A DNA stretch of 40,353 bases from UBA1724 sp963632245 (GTDB lineage Bacteria; Verrucomicrobiota; Lentisphaeria; Oligosphaerales; Oligosphaeraceae). The stretch is taken from the NCBI GenBank assembly GCA_963632245.1, contig CAVGTF010000006.1, positions 1-40,353 on the forward strand, given 5' to 3'. The position numbers and the translations under genes are program-made. The stretch's first letter is position 1, and each line of letters opens with the position of its first letter. Below, one piece after another: positions 15,601-23,076 of the stretch. Under the pieces are notes generated by a model. The model did not search any database and was not told the DNA's origin. It saw nothing but the letters and a program-made list of their open reading frames with translations.

Positions 15601-16115
15601 AAATGGAGACCACCGTCAGCGATGGTACCGCCAGCGTCAGCTACACGCCCTCCATCCCCGATGAATTCACCGCTACCTCCCTGGGTGTGATCCTGGATGT
15701 GACTCCCACCGTGGCTCCCGACAGCTACTCCATCTATCTGGATATGCTGCCCTCCGTCAGCGACCTGGTTGGTTATGACTCCACTTACAACACCACCCAG
15801 ATCGTCAACAACTCCGAGATCCCCCTGATCATGACCATGCCTATCTTCACTCGCCGCGAGATCAAGACCGCGGTGGTGGTCTACGACAACGAGACCGTTG
15901 TCATGGGCGGTCTCATCCAGGAGAAGTTGCAGCGCTTTGAGGACAAGGTCCCCGTCTTGGGCCATCTGCCCATCCTCGGACACCTGTTCACCAGCCGTGG
16001 CGAGCAGTCTGTGAAGACCAACCTCCTCACGTTTGTCAGCGTCCGACTGGTCAAGCCCGATGGTCAGCCCCTGCGTGCCAACGAGGTCCGCGGTCTGCCG
16101 GACTTCCGCCACTAG
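12663..16115 (+). CDS. Giant secretin, PilQ/GspD family (Amuc_1098-like)
   Basis: This 1150-residue protein is an outer-membrane secretin, the ring-shaped pore of type II secretion and type IV pilus systems. A signal peptide (hydrophobic core about 14-31, likely cleavage after LQA at 33) leads to a helical region. A TPR-like repeat follows (about 408-448, GRYAQAREQFEQAL), then a Gly/Met/Tyr-rich segment (about 571-655), an STN-type N domain (about 660-700), 20 consecutive aspartates (739-758) and a second N domain (about 776-850). The C-terminal secretin core ends with the signature VPVLGHLPILGHLF near residue 1096. Typical PilQ is about 600-750 residues; the excess is the N-terminal half and the low-complexity inserts. 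The ATG has no Shine-Dalgarno and no alternative in-frame start. Two hairpins follow the stop. Confidence 0.93.
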   Translation: MTKHKKIHEGRSSLRILLGAIFLTTLATFALQAQDAPAEDLASQEAALVQEENDFRQNASLDEILELDKADEAASGWGAKHARLKEMPTSSLLGISRSSLSGMETILADANGMLGKNDLVGAVEKLYPNETVATGNINVLSRDVQMILTIVGERADLTEGDRNEIADQTARIQKLGADMDKARAELGLKRQIAKRQAEGAVAKTRLDAAQDALNRANEHYASAAAVYSEGHLERGKELAFASQDALLEATDILVSMNAAGNLQADSEVMVNLRKAAVLRLHLQSRLAEIFSLLGQKNAEEGENYISIAILEQKLALTKNEAEAAETIETMSDYVTTMDLGDHFSVEKRLAENCGKSDYIIQPADENRLKKGIDTLQSILEETMVRAKTSVSELIPDLSEHDQIVRVALKSGQVYLQNGRYAQAREQFEQALVADPFNLAAIRALAKIDETMESAANEKLDTLLKDRMAEVRWKWSDPVTPLMAGAADYSSTQTIRKNDDIQGINKRLDDIVIQNLVIDNETLKDVLTEILPREIKKADPEGIGINIVPMLVPMADAGMPGYTPDGYYQNSESGMGGSSSASSMGMNAGSMNSGYGNAGYGMNTGMSAGYGMGAGAYGMNAGMGAGAYGMGANGGLNPYGGDYGAYGATPVQDSGMATGESLEDKLVNLNLTNITPREVLDYLSWQFGLRIRNAESSVIVAHKMIEMDPMETRFYNIEAGVFDAPRTRKKMGTLSSPIEDDDDDDDDDDDDDDDDDDDDSSSDEQEEFGSSSKKGGSKFYTAKNIFMAMGVPMPLGANICYYPKTGRLIVHHTIEQQRVIKRILEEINQIPRQVSIEAKFVEIEQTDLNTLGFEWSFEGGGVSYRPAANGVEHGLINGRGGVRTGDFMFGLGSQTAGGTINMGNGVRFASEVFNTASLNDSIFNVYTVLGNYAFNTVIHAIEQSNNSDVLSAPKVTTISGQTAQLKVVTQRYFAFSWTDPEMETTVSDGTASVSYTPSIPDEFTATSLGVILDVTPTVAPDSYSIYLDMLPSVSDLVGYDSTYNTTQIVNNSEIPLIMTMPIFTRREIKTAVVVYDNETVVMGGLIQEKLQRFEDKVPVLGHLPILGHLFTSRGEQSVKTNLLTFVSVRLVKPDGQPLRANEVRGLPDFRH

Positions 16116-16134
16116 TCCTCGGATAAATCGAAAC

Positions 16135-16160
16135 AGCCACGGTCATCAAAGACCGTGGCT
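16135..16160 (+). other. Perfect hairpin after the secretin gene
   Basis: AGCCACGGTC/GACCGTGGCT, a 10-bp perfect stem with loop ATCAAA, lies 20 nt after the stop. It has no T run but directly precedes a second hairpin that does. It may protect the mRNA 3' end or act with its neighbour in termination. Confidence 0.7.
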
Positions 16161-16165
16161 ACACA

Positions 16166-16202
16166 AAAATCCCCGTTCGATTCAAGATCGGACGGGGATT
16201 TT
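16166..16202 (+). terminator. Terminator of the secretin/pilus-like operon
   Basis: AAAATCCCCGT pairs with ACGGGGATTTT, and an inner CGAT/ATCG pairing surrounds the loop. The T-rich end suits rho-independent termination on the plus strand. Confidence 0.8.
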
Positions 16203-16280
16203 CCATTTCTACACATTCCCCGAAAAGGGGCGAGACGGAGAACCACAACCGCCATCAACGCCCTGCCCCCACATACAAAC

Positions 16281-16325
16281 AAAAAGGCCCCTCGGCAATC
16301 ATCTTTTGCCGAGAGGCCTTTTGCG
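16281..16325 (-). terminator. Terminator of the minus-strand kinase operon
   Basis: CTCGGCAA/TTGCCGAG with outer AAAAGGCC/GGCCTTTT pairing forms a long hairpin. Read on the minus strand it begins about 20 nt after the PfkB-family stop and ends in TTTTTG. It may work in both directions, which fits the convergent genes here. Confidence 0.85.
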
Positions 16326-16346
16326 TTTCCTTGCTATTCGACGATG

Positions 16347-17249
16347 CTAGTTTTCGAATTCTCCTGCGATTCTCGTCAAGCAGGATTTCGAGGCATCCTG
16401 GAGGGCATTCTGGAAGGCGTCTTTCGCGGTCTTGCCTTCCAGGAGTTGTGCAAAGAAGACTCCGGAGGCGGTATCTCCGGCGCCGAGGGTATTCACGGGA
16501 TTCTTCACGTGGGGGATCGGGAAGGCCTCCGGGTGCTCCATTCCCGGGGAGAGGAGCCATCCATCGTCAGCGCCATCGGTGACTCCAAGAGTCAGTCCCG
16601 GATACTTCCGGCAGAGTTCCTCCATCGCCTGCGGGATCTCCTGGATCCCCGTAATCTTCCGGATTTCCTCCGCATTGATCTTCAGCGTCAGGCGCTTCGG
16701 ACACTCCTGCGCCATGACGGCAAAATGCCGCCAGTTATCCAAAAAGAGCGGCAATTCCTGCTTTGCGACCAATTGCGCGATCCTCCGGGGGAATTTCTCG
16801 GGGGTTTCCGGCGGAAAGTTCCCCGCCAATGCCACGCCATCGGCATCCGGCAGGACTTGCTCCAGCGCAGAAAGGAACTTCTCTTGTTCCTCGGGATAAA
16901 GCGCGGGTGCCTCCTCCACCATCTCCGTCATGGAGTGTCCTGCCACGAGGACATTGGTGCAGACACGGGTCTCGCCACGGCAAGGGATCCCATGAAAGAA
17001 GAGCCCCTCCTCCCGGCAGGCCTCCTGGAAGCGCTGTCCGCGGGACCCGCCGACAGTCGTAAGGAGGATAGTCTGGATCTCGGAATCTCGGAGGCACTTC
17101 ACTGCGCGGCAGAGATTGGTGGCCTTTCCGGAGGGATACTCCCAATGTTCGGCGGCGCGATTGACCTCTCCCAGCGAGAAGCGCGGAAAAAAGACTCCCC
17201 GCTCCCAAACCGAAGAGAGGCTCAAGACAAGAAGCGTGCGGACTGACAT
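16347..17249 (-). CDS. PfkB-family sugar kinase, 1-phosphofructokinase-like
   Basis: This 300-residue kinase belongs to the PfkB/ribokinase fold. FSLGEVNRA near the N-terminus is typical of the 1-phosphofructokinase/tagatose-6-phosphate kinase branch, and NTLGAGDTASG carries the anion hole and catalytic base D259. Two key positions deviate. The TLNPAxD substrate-binding aspartate is replaced by Glu16 in SSVWERG, and the GGKG motif reads SGKAT. The substrate may therefore not be fructose 1-phosphate. The start is placed at MSVRTLLVL because family homology begins there; a GGAGGG lies about 15 nt upstream. It follows the deaminase gene by 25 bp, so a role in nucleoside or methylthio-sugar recycling is possible but not shown. 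Confidence 0.85.
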   Translation of the reverse strand: MSVRTLLVLSLSSVWERGVFFPRFSLGEVNRAAEHWEYPSGKATNLCRAVKCLRDSEIQTILLTTVGGSRGQRFQEACREEGLFFHGIPCRGETRVCTNVLVAGHSMTEMVEEAPALYPEEQEKFLSALEQVLPDADGVALAGNFPPETPEKFPRRIAQLVAKQELPLFLDNWRHFAVMAQECPKRLTLKINAEEIRKITGIQEIPQAMEELCRKYPGLTLGVTDGADDGWLLSPGMEHPEAFPIPHVKNPVNTLGAGDTASGVFFAQLLEGKTAKDAFQNALQDASKSCLTRIAGEFEN

Positions 17250-17274
17250 AATTGACCTGCGCCCTCCCCCGCTG

Positions 17275-18546
17275 CTACCGGCGGAATTTATCGCAGACGC
17301 GACGAGCATCCCGGAGGATCTCCTCCTCGCCGGGGACCTGGCGGTGCTTCATGAGGATCTTTCCGTCGCAGAGGACGGTATCCACACAGGAGCTCTCGCC
17401 GGCATAGACCAGATTGGAGATCAGATGATAATCGCCCACCAGATAGGGCTGGTCCAGATCCAGGAGCATGGCATCGGCCACCTTTCCTTCAGCGATCTCG
17501 CCGGAATCGGGCACGAAGTACTCCATAGACTTTGTAGCCCACTGGAAGACGATTTCTGCTGGGCAGACCGTGGGATCCTTCGCGGCCATCTTTCCCGCCA
17601 GCGCCGCCACCTTCATCTCAGAGAAGAGAGAGTGTGCGTTGTTGGAAGCACAGCCATCGGTGCCCAAGGCAATGCGGCAGCCCGCCTTTTGGGCAGCGGC
17701 ATGCTGGAAGACGCCCGAGCAGAGCTTCAGATTGCTGGTGGGATTATGGATCAGCACCGCACCAGCAGCGGCCGCCTTCTCACGGTCCTCATCGGTCATC
17801 CAGACGCAATGTGCGAAGCGCGCGCGGTCGTTCAGAAGCCCGCATTCCTCGATATACTCGAAGGGCGTCAGGCCGCCGTGGTTCTTCTGGCAATCCAGGA
17901 ACTCCTGTTCGGTCTCGGCGAGATGCGCATGCACCAGCATGCCATCCCGGGCGCTCTCTTCGGCAATCTGCCGGAGGGTCTCCTCGTTGACAGTGTAAAT
18001 CGCATGGGGAGAATACGCGACGCGCACGCGTCGGGAATAGCGCCCCTCCAGATAATTCTGCCGGATCGCGCGATTTTCGGCATTTCGGCGTTCCCTGGCG
18101 GCGGCGTCCCCCACATCCATGCAGGTGAGGCCGATGCAGGCGCGAACGCCCATCTCCTCCACCACGGCAATGGTCTCAGGGAGGAAGAAATAGCTGTCGT
18201 TGAAGAAGACCGTTCCGCTCTTGATCATCTCCAGAATTGCCAGACGGACGCCGGCGACCACATCCTCGGCAGTGAGCCGTGCCTCGGCAGGCCAGATATG
18301 CTCCTGGAGCCACGGAAAGAGCGGGAGATCATCGGCGTATCCTCGCAACAGCACCATCGCCGCGTGGGTATGGGCGTTGCAAAACGGCGGCAGGATCGTC
18401 ATGCCGCGGCAATCGAAAACCTCGCGGGACTCCTCGGAGATCGTCGGAGCAATCTTCACAAATCGGCCATCACGGATGGCAAAATCCCGGAGGCCGCCAT
18501 CCAGCAGGCGCGCGCCCTTCAAAATCAAGTCGTACATCTTCTGCAT
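17275..18546 (-). CDS. mtaD: 5-methylthioadenosine/S-adenosylhomocysteine deaminase-type amidohydrolase
   Basis: This 423-residue metal-dependent hydrolase belongs to the SsnA/TrzA/MtaD branch of the amidohydrolase superfamily. Metal ligands are NAHTH (H59, H61), HAHLAET, FAHCVW and LGTDGCASNN. MtaD-type enzymes deaminate 5'-methylthioadenosine, S-adenosylhomocysteine or adenosine to the inosine forms. The specific call rests on the adjacent ahcY, whose substrate is S-adenosylhomocysteine; other aminohydrolases of this group (guanine or chlorotriazine) are less likely. The longest start is given. The ATG three codons later at 18537 gives MYDLILKG and has better spacing to an AGGG box, so it may be the true start. 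It lies 49 bp after ahcY and 25 bp before the kinase. Confidence 0.88.
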   Translation of the reverse strand: MQKMYDLILKGARLLDGGLRDFAIRDGRFVKIAPTISEESREVFDCRGMTILPPFCNAHTHAAMVLLRGYADDLPLFPWLQEHIWPAEARLTAEDVVAGVRLAILEMIKSGTVFFNDSYFFLPETIAVVEEMGVRACIGLTCMDVGDAAARERRNAENRAIRQNYLEGRYSRRVRVAYSPHAIYTVNEETLRQIAEESARDGMLVHAHLAETEQEFLDCQKNHGGLTPFEYIEECGLLNDRARFAHCVWMTDEDREKAAAAGAVLIHNPTSNLKLCSGVFQHAAAQKAGCRIALGTDGCASNNAHSLFSEMKVAALAGKMAAKDPTVCPAEIVFQWATKSMEYFVPDSGEIAEGKVADAMLLDLDQPYLVGDYHLISNLVYAGESSCVDTVLCDGKILMKHRQVPGEEEILRDARRVCDKFRR

Positions 18547-18595
18547 CCCTGGAAAAAAAGCGGATATCCCTCCCCCCTCGCGCTACAGTGCAGTC

Positions 18596-20011
18596 CTAAT
18601 AGCGGTAGTATTCCGCCTTGTAGGGTCCCTCCACAGGCACGCCGAGGTAGTCGGCCTGCTTCTGGGTGAGGGTGCTCAGGTGCGCATTCAGCGCCTCCAG
18701 GTGGAAGCGCGCCACCTGTTCGTCCAGCTTCTTGTCCAGCAGATAGACGCCCACGGGGAGCTTTTCGGAAGCCAGCTTCAGATGCGCCATGACCTGGTTG
18801 GTGAAAGAGCAGCTCATGACGAAGGAGGGGTGTCCGGTGGCGCATCCCAGATTGACCAGTCGGCCGTCTGCCAGGAGGATGATGCAGTGTCCATCGGGGA
18901 AGATCCACTTGTCCACCTGGGGCTTCACGGGCTGATGGCGGATGCCGGGCACCTGCTTCAGTTCGGTCACCTGGATCTCGTCATCGAAGTGTCCGATATT
19001 GCAGACGATGGCGGAGTCCTTCATGGCCTCCAGGTGCTCCCGGCGAATGATATCGCAGTTTCCGGTGCAGGTAACGAAGATATCGCCCTGGGAGACGACC
19101 TCCTCCAGAGTCACCACGGAGTATCCCTCCATGGCCGCCTGCAGCGCGCAGATGGGATCCACCTCCGTGACCACCACACGGGCACCCAGGCCCCGCATGG
19201 CCTGGGCACAGCCCTTGCCCACATCGCCATAGCCGCAAATCACCGCCATCTTGCCGGCCACCATCACATCCGTGGCGCGCTTGATGCCATCCATGAGGGA
19301 TTCTCGGCAGCCATAGAGGTTATCGAACTTGGATTTGGTGACCGCGTCATTGACATTGATGGCGGGCACCAGGAGCTTTCCCGCCTTGTGGCGCTGATAG
19401 AGTCGATGGACACCAGTAGTGGTCTCCTCGGAGCATCCGCGCAATTCGGGGACCACGGAGTGCCAGAAGCCGGGGCGTTCCACGAGGACCTTCTTCAAGA
19501 GCTTCTTGAGCTCCACCTCGTCCTCATGAGCCTCAGGCCACCATTCCAGCACCGAGGGATCCTCTTCCGCCTCGTAGCCCAGATGCACCATGAGGGTGGC
19601 GTCGCCACCATCATCCACGATGAGCTGGGGACCCTTTCCGCCAGGGAAGGAGAGCGCCAGAAGGGTGTTTTCCCAGTATTCCTTCAGGGTCTCGCCCTTC
19701 CAGGCAAAGACGGAGACGCCCCGCTCCGCCACGGCGGCGGCTGCGGAGTCGCGAGTGGAGAAGATGTTGCAGGAGGCCCAGCGGACCTGTGCACCCAATT
19801 CCACCAGGGTCTCGATGAGGACGGCGGTCTCGGTGGTCATGTGGAGGCTTCCGCTGAGGCGCAAGCCCGCCAGGGGCTTGGAGGCACCATATTGGCGCCG
19901 GCACATCATGAGGCCCGGCATCTCCTTTTCGCTCATGATGATCTCCTGGCGGCCCACTTCGGCCAGAGAGGGATCGGCAATGACACAATGATCGGTACGG
20001 TAGAGTTCCAT
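18596..20011 (-). CDS. ahcY: Adenosylhomocysteinase
   Basis: This 471-residue cytoplasmic enzyme hydrolyses S-adenosylhomocysteine to adenosine and homocysteine with tightly bound NAD, relieving product inhibition of methyltransferases. The NAD-binding motif GYGDVGKGCAQAM is near residue 257. Other conserved blocks are MTTETAVLIETL, LVPAINVNDAVTKSKFDN, VCNIGHFDDEI and the C-terminal KLDEQVARFHL ending in YKAEYYRY, which completes the partner active site. The start gives MELYRTDHCVIAD, slightly shorter at the N-terminus than some homologues. The 101-bp gap to gyrA contains a GC-rich inverted repeat but no S-adenosylhomocysteine riboswitch that I can recognise. It is probably co-transcribed with the deaminase and kinase. 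Confidence 0.98.
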   Translation of the reverse strand: MELYRTDHCVIADPSLAEVGRQEIIMSEKEMPGLMMCRRQYGASKPLAGLRLSGSLHMTTETAVLIETLVELGAQVRWASCNIFSTRDSAAAAVAERGVSVFAWKGETLKEYWENTLLALSFPGGKGPQLIVDDGGDATLMVHLGYEAEEDPSVLEWWPEAHEDEVELKKLLKKVLVERPGFWHSVVPELRGCSEETTTGVHRLYQRHKAGKLLVPAINVNDAVTKSKFDNLYGCRESLMDGIKRATDVMVAGKMAVICGYGDVGKGCAQAMRGLGARVVVTEVDPICALQAAMEGYSVVTLEEVVSQGDIFVTCTGNCDIIRREHLEAMKDSAIVCNIGHFDDEIQVTELKQVPGIRHQPVKPQVDKWIFPDGHCIILLADGRLVNLGCATGHPSFVMSCSFTNQVMAHLKLASEKLPVGVYLLDKKLDEQVARFHLEALNAHLSTLTQKQADYLGVPVEGPYKAEYYRY

Positions 20012-20061
20012 AGGATTTCTAGGGAAAGTCAGGGAGTTTCTAGGATAAAGGGGAAGAATCG

Positions 20062-20096
20062 GGCGCCGGGGGGATTTTTTTCCTTCCTCCGGCGCC
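20062..20096. repeat. GC-rich inverted repeat between gyrA and ahcY
   Basis: GGCGCCGG and CCGGCGCC are separated by a 19-base T-rich loop. It lies just after the gyrA stop on the minus strand. Without a T run on that strand it is a weak terminator at best; it may slow polymerase or mark an RNA-processing point. Confidence 0.55.
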
Positions 20097-20112
20097 AGTG
20101 GGATTTGCGCGT

Positions 20113-23010
20113 CTACTGAAGATCGCCGCCGTTGTTGTCGGTATCAGGCAGGTCATCCTCGGCGTTTTCGGCGGCCTCCTGTGCCAGACGGAGACGTTCC
20201 TCCTCCTGGGCGGAGAGTGCCTCCTCCTGGGCGGAGCGCTGCGCCTGGAAGGACGCGGCCATATCAGCCAGTCCCTCGGCCTCCGCCTGACGGGCGGAAT
20301 TGGCGGCGCTGTCCTCCTCGGAGAGGTGATCCACCAGAGAGACATTGGCGATGGCGTCGTTGTCCTTGGAGAACTTCATGACGCGGACGCCATAGCAATT
20401 TCTGCCGGTGCGGCGCACCTGTTCCACGGGAATCCGGACGGCCTGTCCGACCTCCGTGAGCATAAGGAGGTTTTTCTGGGTCTGGGGCTCCACCTGCAGC
20501 GCCGCCACCACGCGGTCGCCGGGACGCAGCCGGATGGAGATGACGCCCTGTCCGCCGCGGCGGGTCTGGCGGTAGTGATCCCGGACGACGCGCTCGGCAT
20601 CGCCCTCCTGGGCGTCCTCCGAGAGCTCCTCCACGGGCTCCTCAACGGCCTCCTCCTCAACGGACGCGGCGGCATCCGCGCTCTCGTCGGCGCCCTCGGC
20701 GCCCTCCTCCGACACGACGGGAGCGGGACCGCCCTCGCCAATGGGAGTGCGCTTGCCCTGTCCCTGCGCGGTGATCACCAGCAGCTCATCCTGGGACTCG
20801 GCCACTGCCATGGAGACCACGCAAGAGGGCGTGCCGTCCGGCCAGGGCTTCAGCAGGATGCCGCGGACGCCGGCGGCGGCCACGCCCATCTCGCGGACCT
20901 GGCTTTCGTGGAAACGGATGGCGCGTCCCGCGTCGGTGGAGATGAGGATCTGGCTGTCGCCGGAGGTCATCTGGGCATCGATGAGGTCGTCGGACTCGTC
21001 CTTGAAGGTAAGGGCGCGCTTGCCTGCCTTGGGGATGTGCCGGAAGATCTCCAGGCTCATGCGCTTCACCACGCCATTGCGGGTGACCATGACCACGGAC
21101 TTTCCGGCCAGCGCGGCGGGATCCGATTCGTCCACGGAGAGAATCGCGCGGATCTCCTCCCGGCGCTCATTTTCGTTCTCGCTGTGGATGAGTGGCAGCA
21201 CATTGTGGATGAAGCGTCCGCCATCACCGCGGCCGCTCTCGGGTAGCTCGTAGGCACGGCGCAGGCGATAGACTCGTCCGAAGTTGGTGAAGAAGAGCAG
21301 CGCGTTGTGGCTGCGCGTGGAGAGGACCATCTGGACGGTGTCGCCCTCCTTTCGCGCCTTCATGCCGCGCACACCGCTGCCGCCGCGGTTCTGGGCGGCG
21401 TATTCCTCTTCGCTGCAGCGCTTGATGTATCCCAGCTTGGAGAGAGTGACCACGAAGACCTCGCGCTTGGTGAGGCCATCCAGATCCGCCTCGCCCTCGT
21501 GGGCCTCGATGAAGGTCCGGCGGGGAGAATTGAACTTCTCCTTGGTCTCCAGGAGCTCCTTGCGGACCACTGCCATGATGTTCTTGCGGCAGGAGAGGAT
21601 CTCCTGGTATTCGGCGATGCGCTTCTGCAAGTCGTTGTGCTCGGCGGTGAGCTCGTCCACGGCGAGGTTGGTCAGCTGCACCAGGCGCATATCGAGGATA
21701 GCGGAGGTCTGGACCTCGTCCAGCGCGAAGTTCGCCATGAGGGCGCGCTGGGCGTCCTGGCGGTCCTTCGCGGCGCGGATGATATGGACCACGCGGTCGA
21801 TATCCGCCTGCGCGATCAGGAGTCCCTGCACGATGTGATCCCGCTCCTGCGCCTTCCGGAGGAGGTAGCGTGTGCGGCGGGTGATGACCTGTTCCCGGTG
21901 ATCCACGTAGGCCTCCAGGAGCTGCTTGAGGGTCATGGTGCGGGGACGGTTATGGTCCACCACCAGGAACTGTGCGGGATAGGTGATCTCCAGCGGGGTA
22001 TTGCGGTAGATCTCATTGAGGACCACATTGGGGACCGCATCCTGCTTCAAGGCGATCTCGATCATGACGCCATTGCGGTCGCTGGAGTAGTCGTTGATGC
22101 TGGAGACGCCGTGGATGGCGCCGGCCTGCGCCTGCTCGCCGACCTTGGCGACCATGTCGGCCTTGTTGACGCCGTAGGGGATCTCGGTGACGCGGATGAT
22201 GACCTTTCCGCTGGGGAGAGTGACCACCTCGGTCTTGCCGCGCAGGCGGATGCCGCCCTGTCCTGTGGAGTAGAGCTGCCGGATGCCCTTGGTGCCGTGG
22301 ATCACGCCGCCGGTGGGGAAGTCGGGTCCGGGCAGGACCCGCATGAGCTCCTCCAGGGTGATGTCGGGATTGTCAATGATGGCGACGGCGGCATCGATGG
22401 CCTCGCCCAGGTTATGGCTGGGGACATTGGTGGCCATACCCACGCCGATGCCCTGGGAGCCATTGACCAGCAGATTCGGGAATGCGGCGGGCAGGACGAT
22501 GGGCTCCATCTCCTTGCCGTCGAAGGTCTCCCGCATATCCACGGTCTCTTTGTCCAAATCCGCCAGGAGCGCCTCGCCGGCCTTCTCCATCTTGCATTCG
22601 GTATAACGATAGGCGGCCGCGCCATCGCCGTCCATGGAGCCGAAGTTTCCGTGCCCGAGAATGAGGGGGACTCTCATGGAGAAGTCCTGCGCCATGCGGA
22701 CGATGGTGTCGTAGACGGCGGTATCGCCGTGGGGGTGGTAGTTACCGATGACGAGACCCACCACCTTGGCGCATTTGTTGAGTCCGCCGGAGAAGGTGAA
22801 TCCGCCGCGGAGCATGGCGTAGAGGATTCTGCGGGCGCCGGGCTTGAGGCCGTCGCGCACATCGGGGATGGCGCGGCCCACGTTGGCGGAGACGGAATAC
22901 TGGAGGTATGCTCCCCGCATGATGGAATTCACCTCCGTGGCGATGTCGTTGCGCTGGATGGCGCTCCATACCTCGGGAGGGATGGTCTGGGTTTTCTTTG
23001 CGTCTGCCAT
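20113..23010 (-). CDS. gyrA: DNA gyrase subunit A
   Basis: This 965-residue protein is the cleavage-rejoining subunit of gyrase. The quinolone-resistance region reads HPHGDTAVYD, with Thr97 and Asp101 at the E. coli Ser83 and Asp87 positions. The catalytic tyrosine is Tyr136 in AAAYRYTE. The C-terminal domain is split by an acidic insert (about residues 762-806, rich in Glu, Ala and Asp). Directly after it lies a divergent GyrA box, TRRGGQG (816-822), where the canonical form is QRRGGKG. The protein is about 90 residues longer than E. coli GyrA. It lies 66 bp after gyrB and is almost certainly co-transcribed. ParC is less likely, because ParC is normally shorter and pairs with parE. Confidence 0.97.
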   Translation of the reverse strand: MADAKKTQTIPPEVWSAIQRNDIATEVNSIMRGAYLQYSVSANVGRAIPDVRDGLKPGARRILYAMLRGGFTFSGGLNKCAKVVGLVIGNYHPHGDTAVYDTIVRMAQDFSMRVPLILGHGNFGSMDGDGAAAYRYTECKMEKAGEALLADLDKETVDMRETFDGKEMEPIVLPAAFPNLLVNGSQGIGVGMATNVPSHNLGEAIDAAVAIIDNPDITLEELMRVLPGPDFPTGGVIHGTKGIRQLYSTGQGGIRLRGKTEVVTLPSGKVIIRVTEIPYGVNKADMVAKVGEQAQAGAIHGVSSINDYSSDRNGVMIEIALKQDAVPNVVLNEIYRNTPLEITYPAQFLVVDHNRPRTMTLKQLLEAYVDHREQVITRRTRYLLRKAQERDHIVQGLLIAQADIDRVVHIIRAAKDRQDAQRALMANFALDEVQTSAILDMRLVQLTNLAVDELTAEHNDLQKRIAEYQEILSCRKNIMAVVRKELLETKEKFNSPRRTFIEAHEGEADLDGLTKREVFVVTLSKLGYIKRCSEEEYAAQNRGGSGVRGMKARKEGDTVQMVLSTRSHNALLFFTNFGRVYRLRRAYELPESGRGDGGRFIHNVLPLIHSENENERREEIRAILSVDESDPAALAGKSVVMVTRNGVVKRMSLEIFRHIPKAGKRALTFKDESDDLIDAQMTSGDSQILISTDAGRAIRFHESQVREMGVAAAGVRGILLKPWPDGTPSCVVSMAVAESQDELLVITAQGQGKRTPIGEGGPAPVVSEEGAEGADESADAAASVEEEAVEEPVEELSEDAQEGDAERVVRDHYRQTRRGGQGVISIRLRPGDRVVAALQVEPQTQKNLLMLTEVGQAVRIPVEQVRRTGRNCYGVRVMKFSKDNDAIANVSLVDHLSEEDSAANSARQAEAEGLADMAASFQAQRSAQEEALSAQEEERLRLAQEAAENAEDDLPDTDNNGGDLQ

Positions 23011-23076
23011 AATGCTGATTCAGAAAGGGTTAAAGGGTGTGTTCCGGGATGCCTCTGGATTCGGTCCGCCTCCGCG

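Noticed and set aside
10284..16112. A 1942-codon open frame on the minus strand opposite the pilus-like operon
   Set aside because: It is the mirror of GC-rich codons on the coding strand. Its product is a low-complexity Gly/Val/Leu/Asp/His sequence with no domain, and the plus-strand genes have clear family motifs.
20012..20112. S-adenosylhomocysteine riboswitch upstream of ahcY
   Set aside because: The context is right, but I see only a simple GC-rich inverted repeat and no recognisable conserved core in the 101-bp gap.
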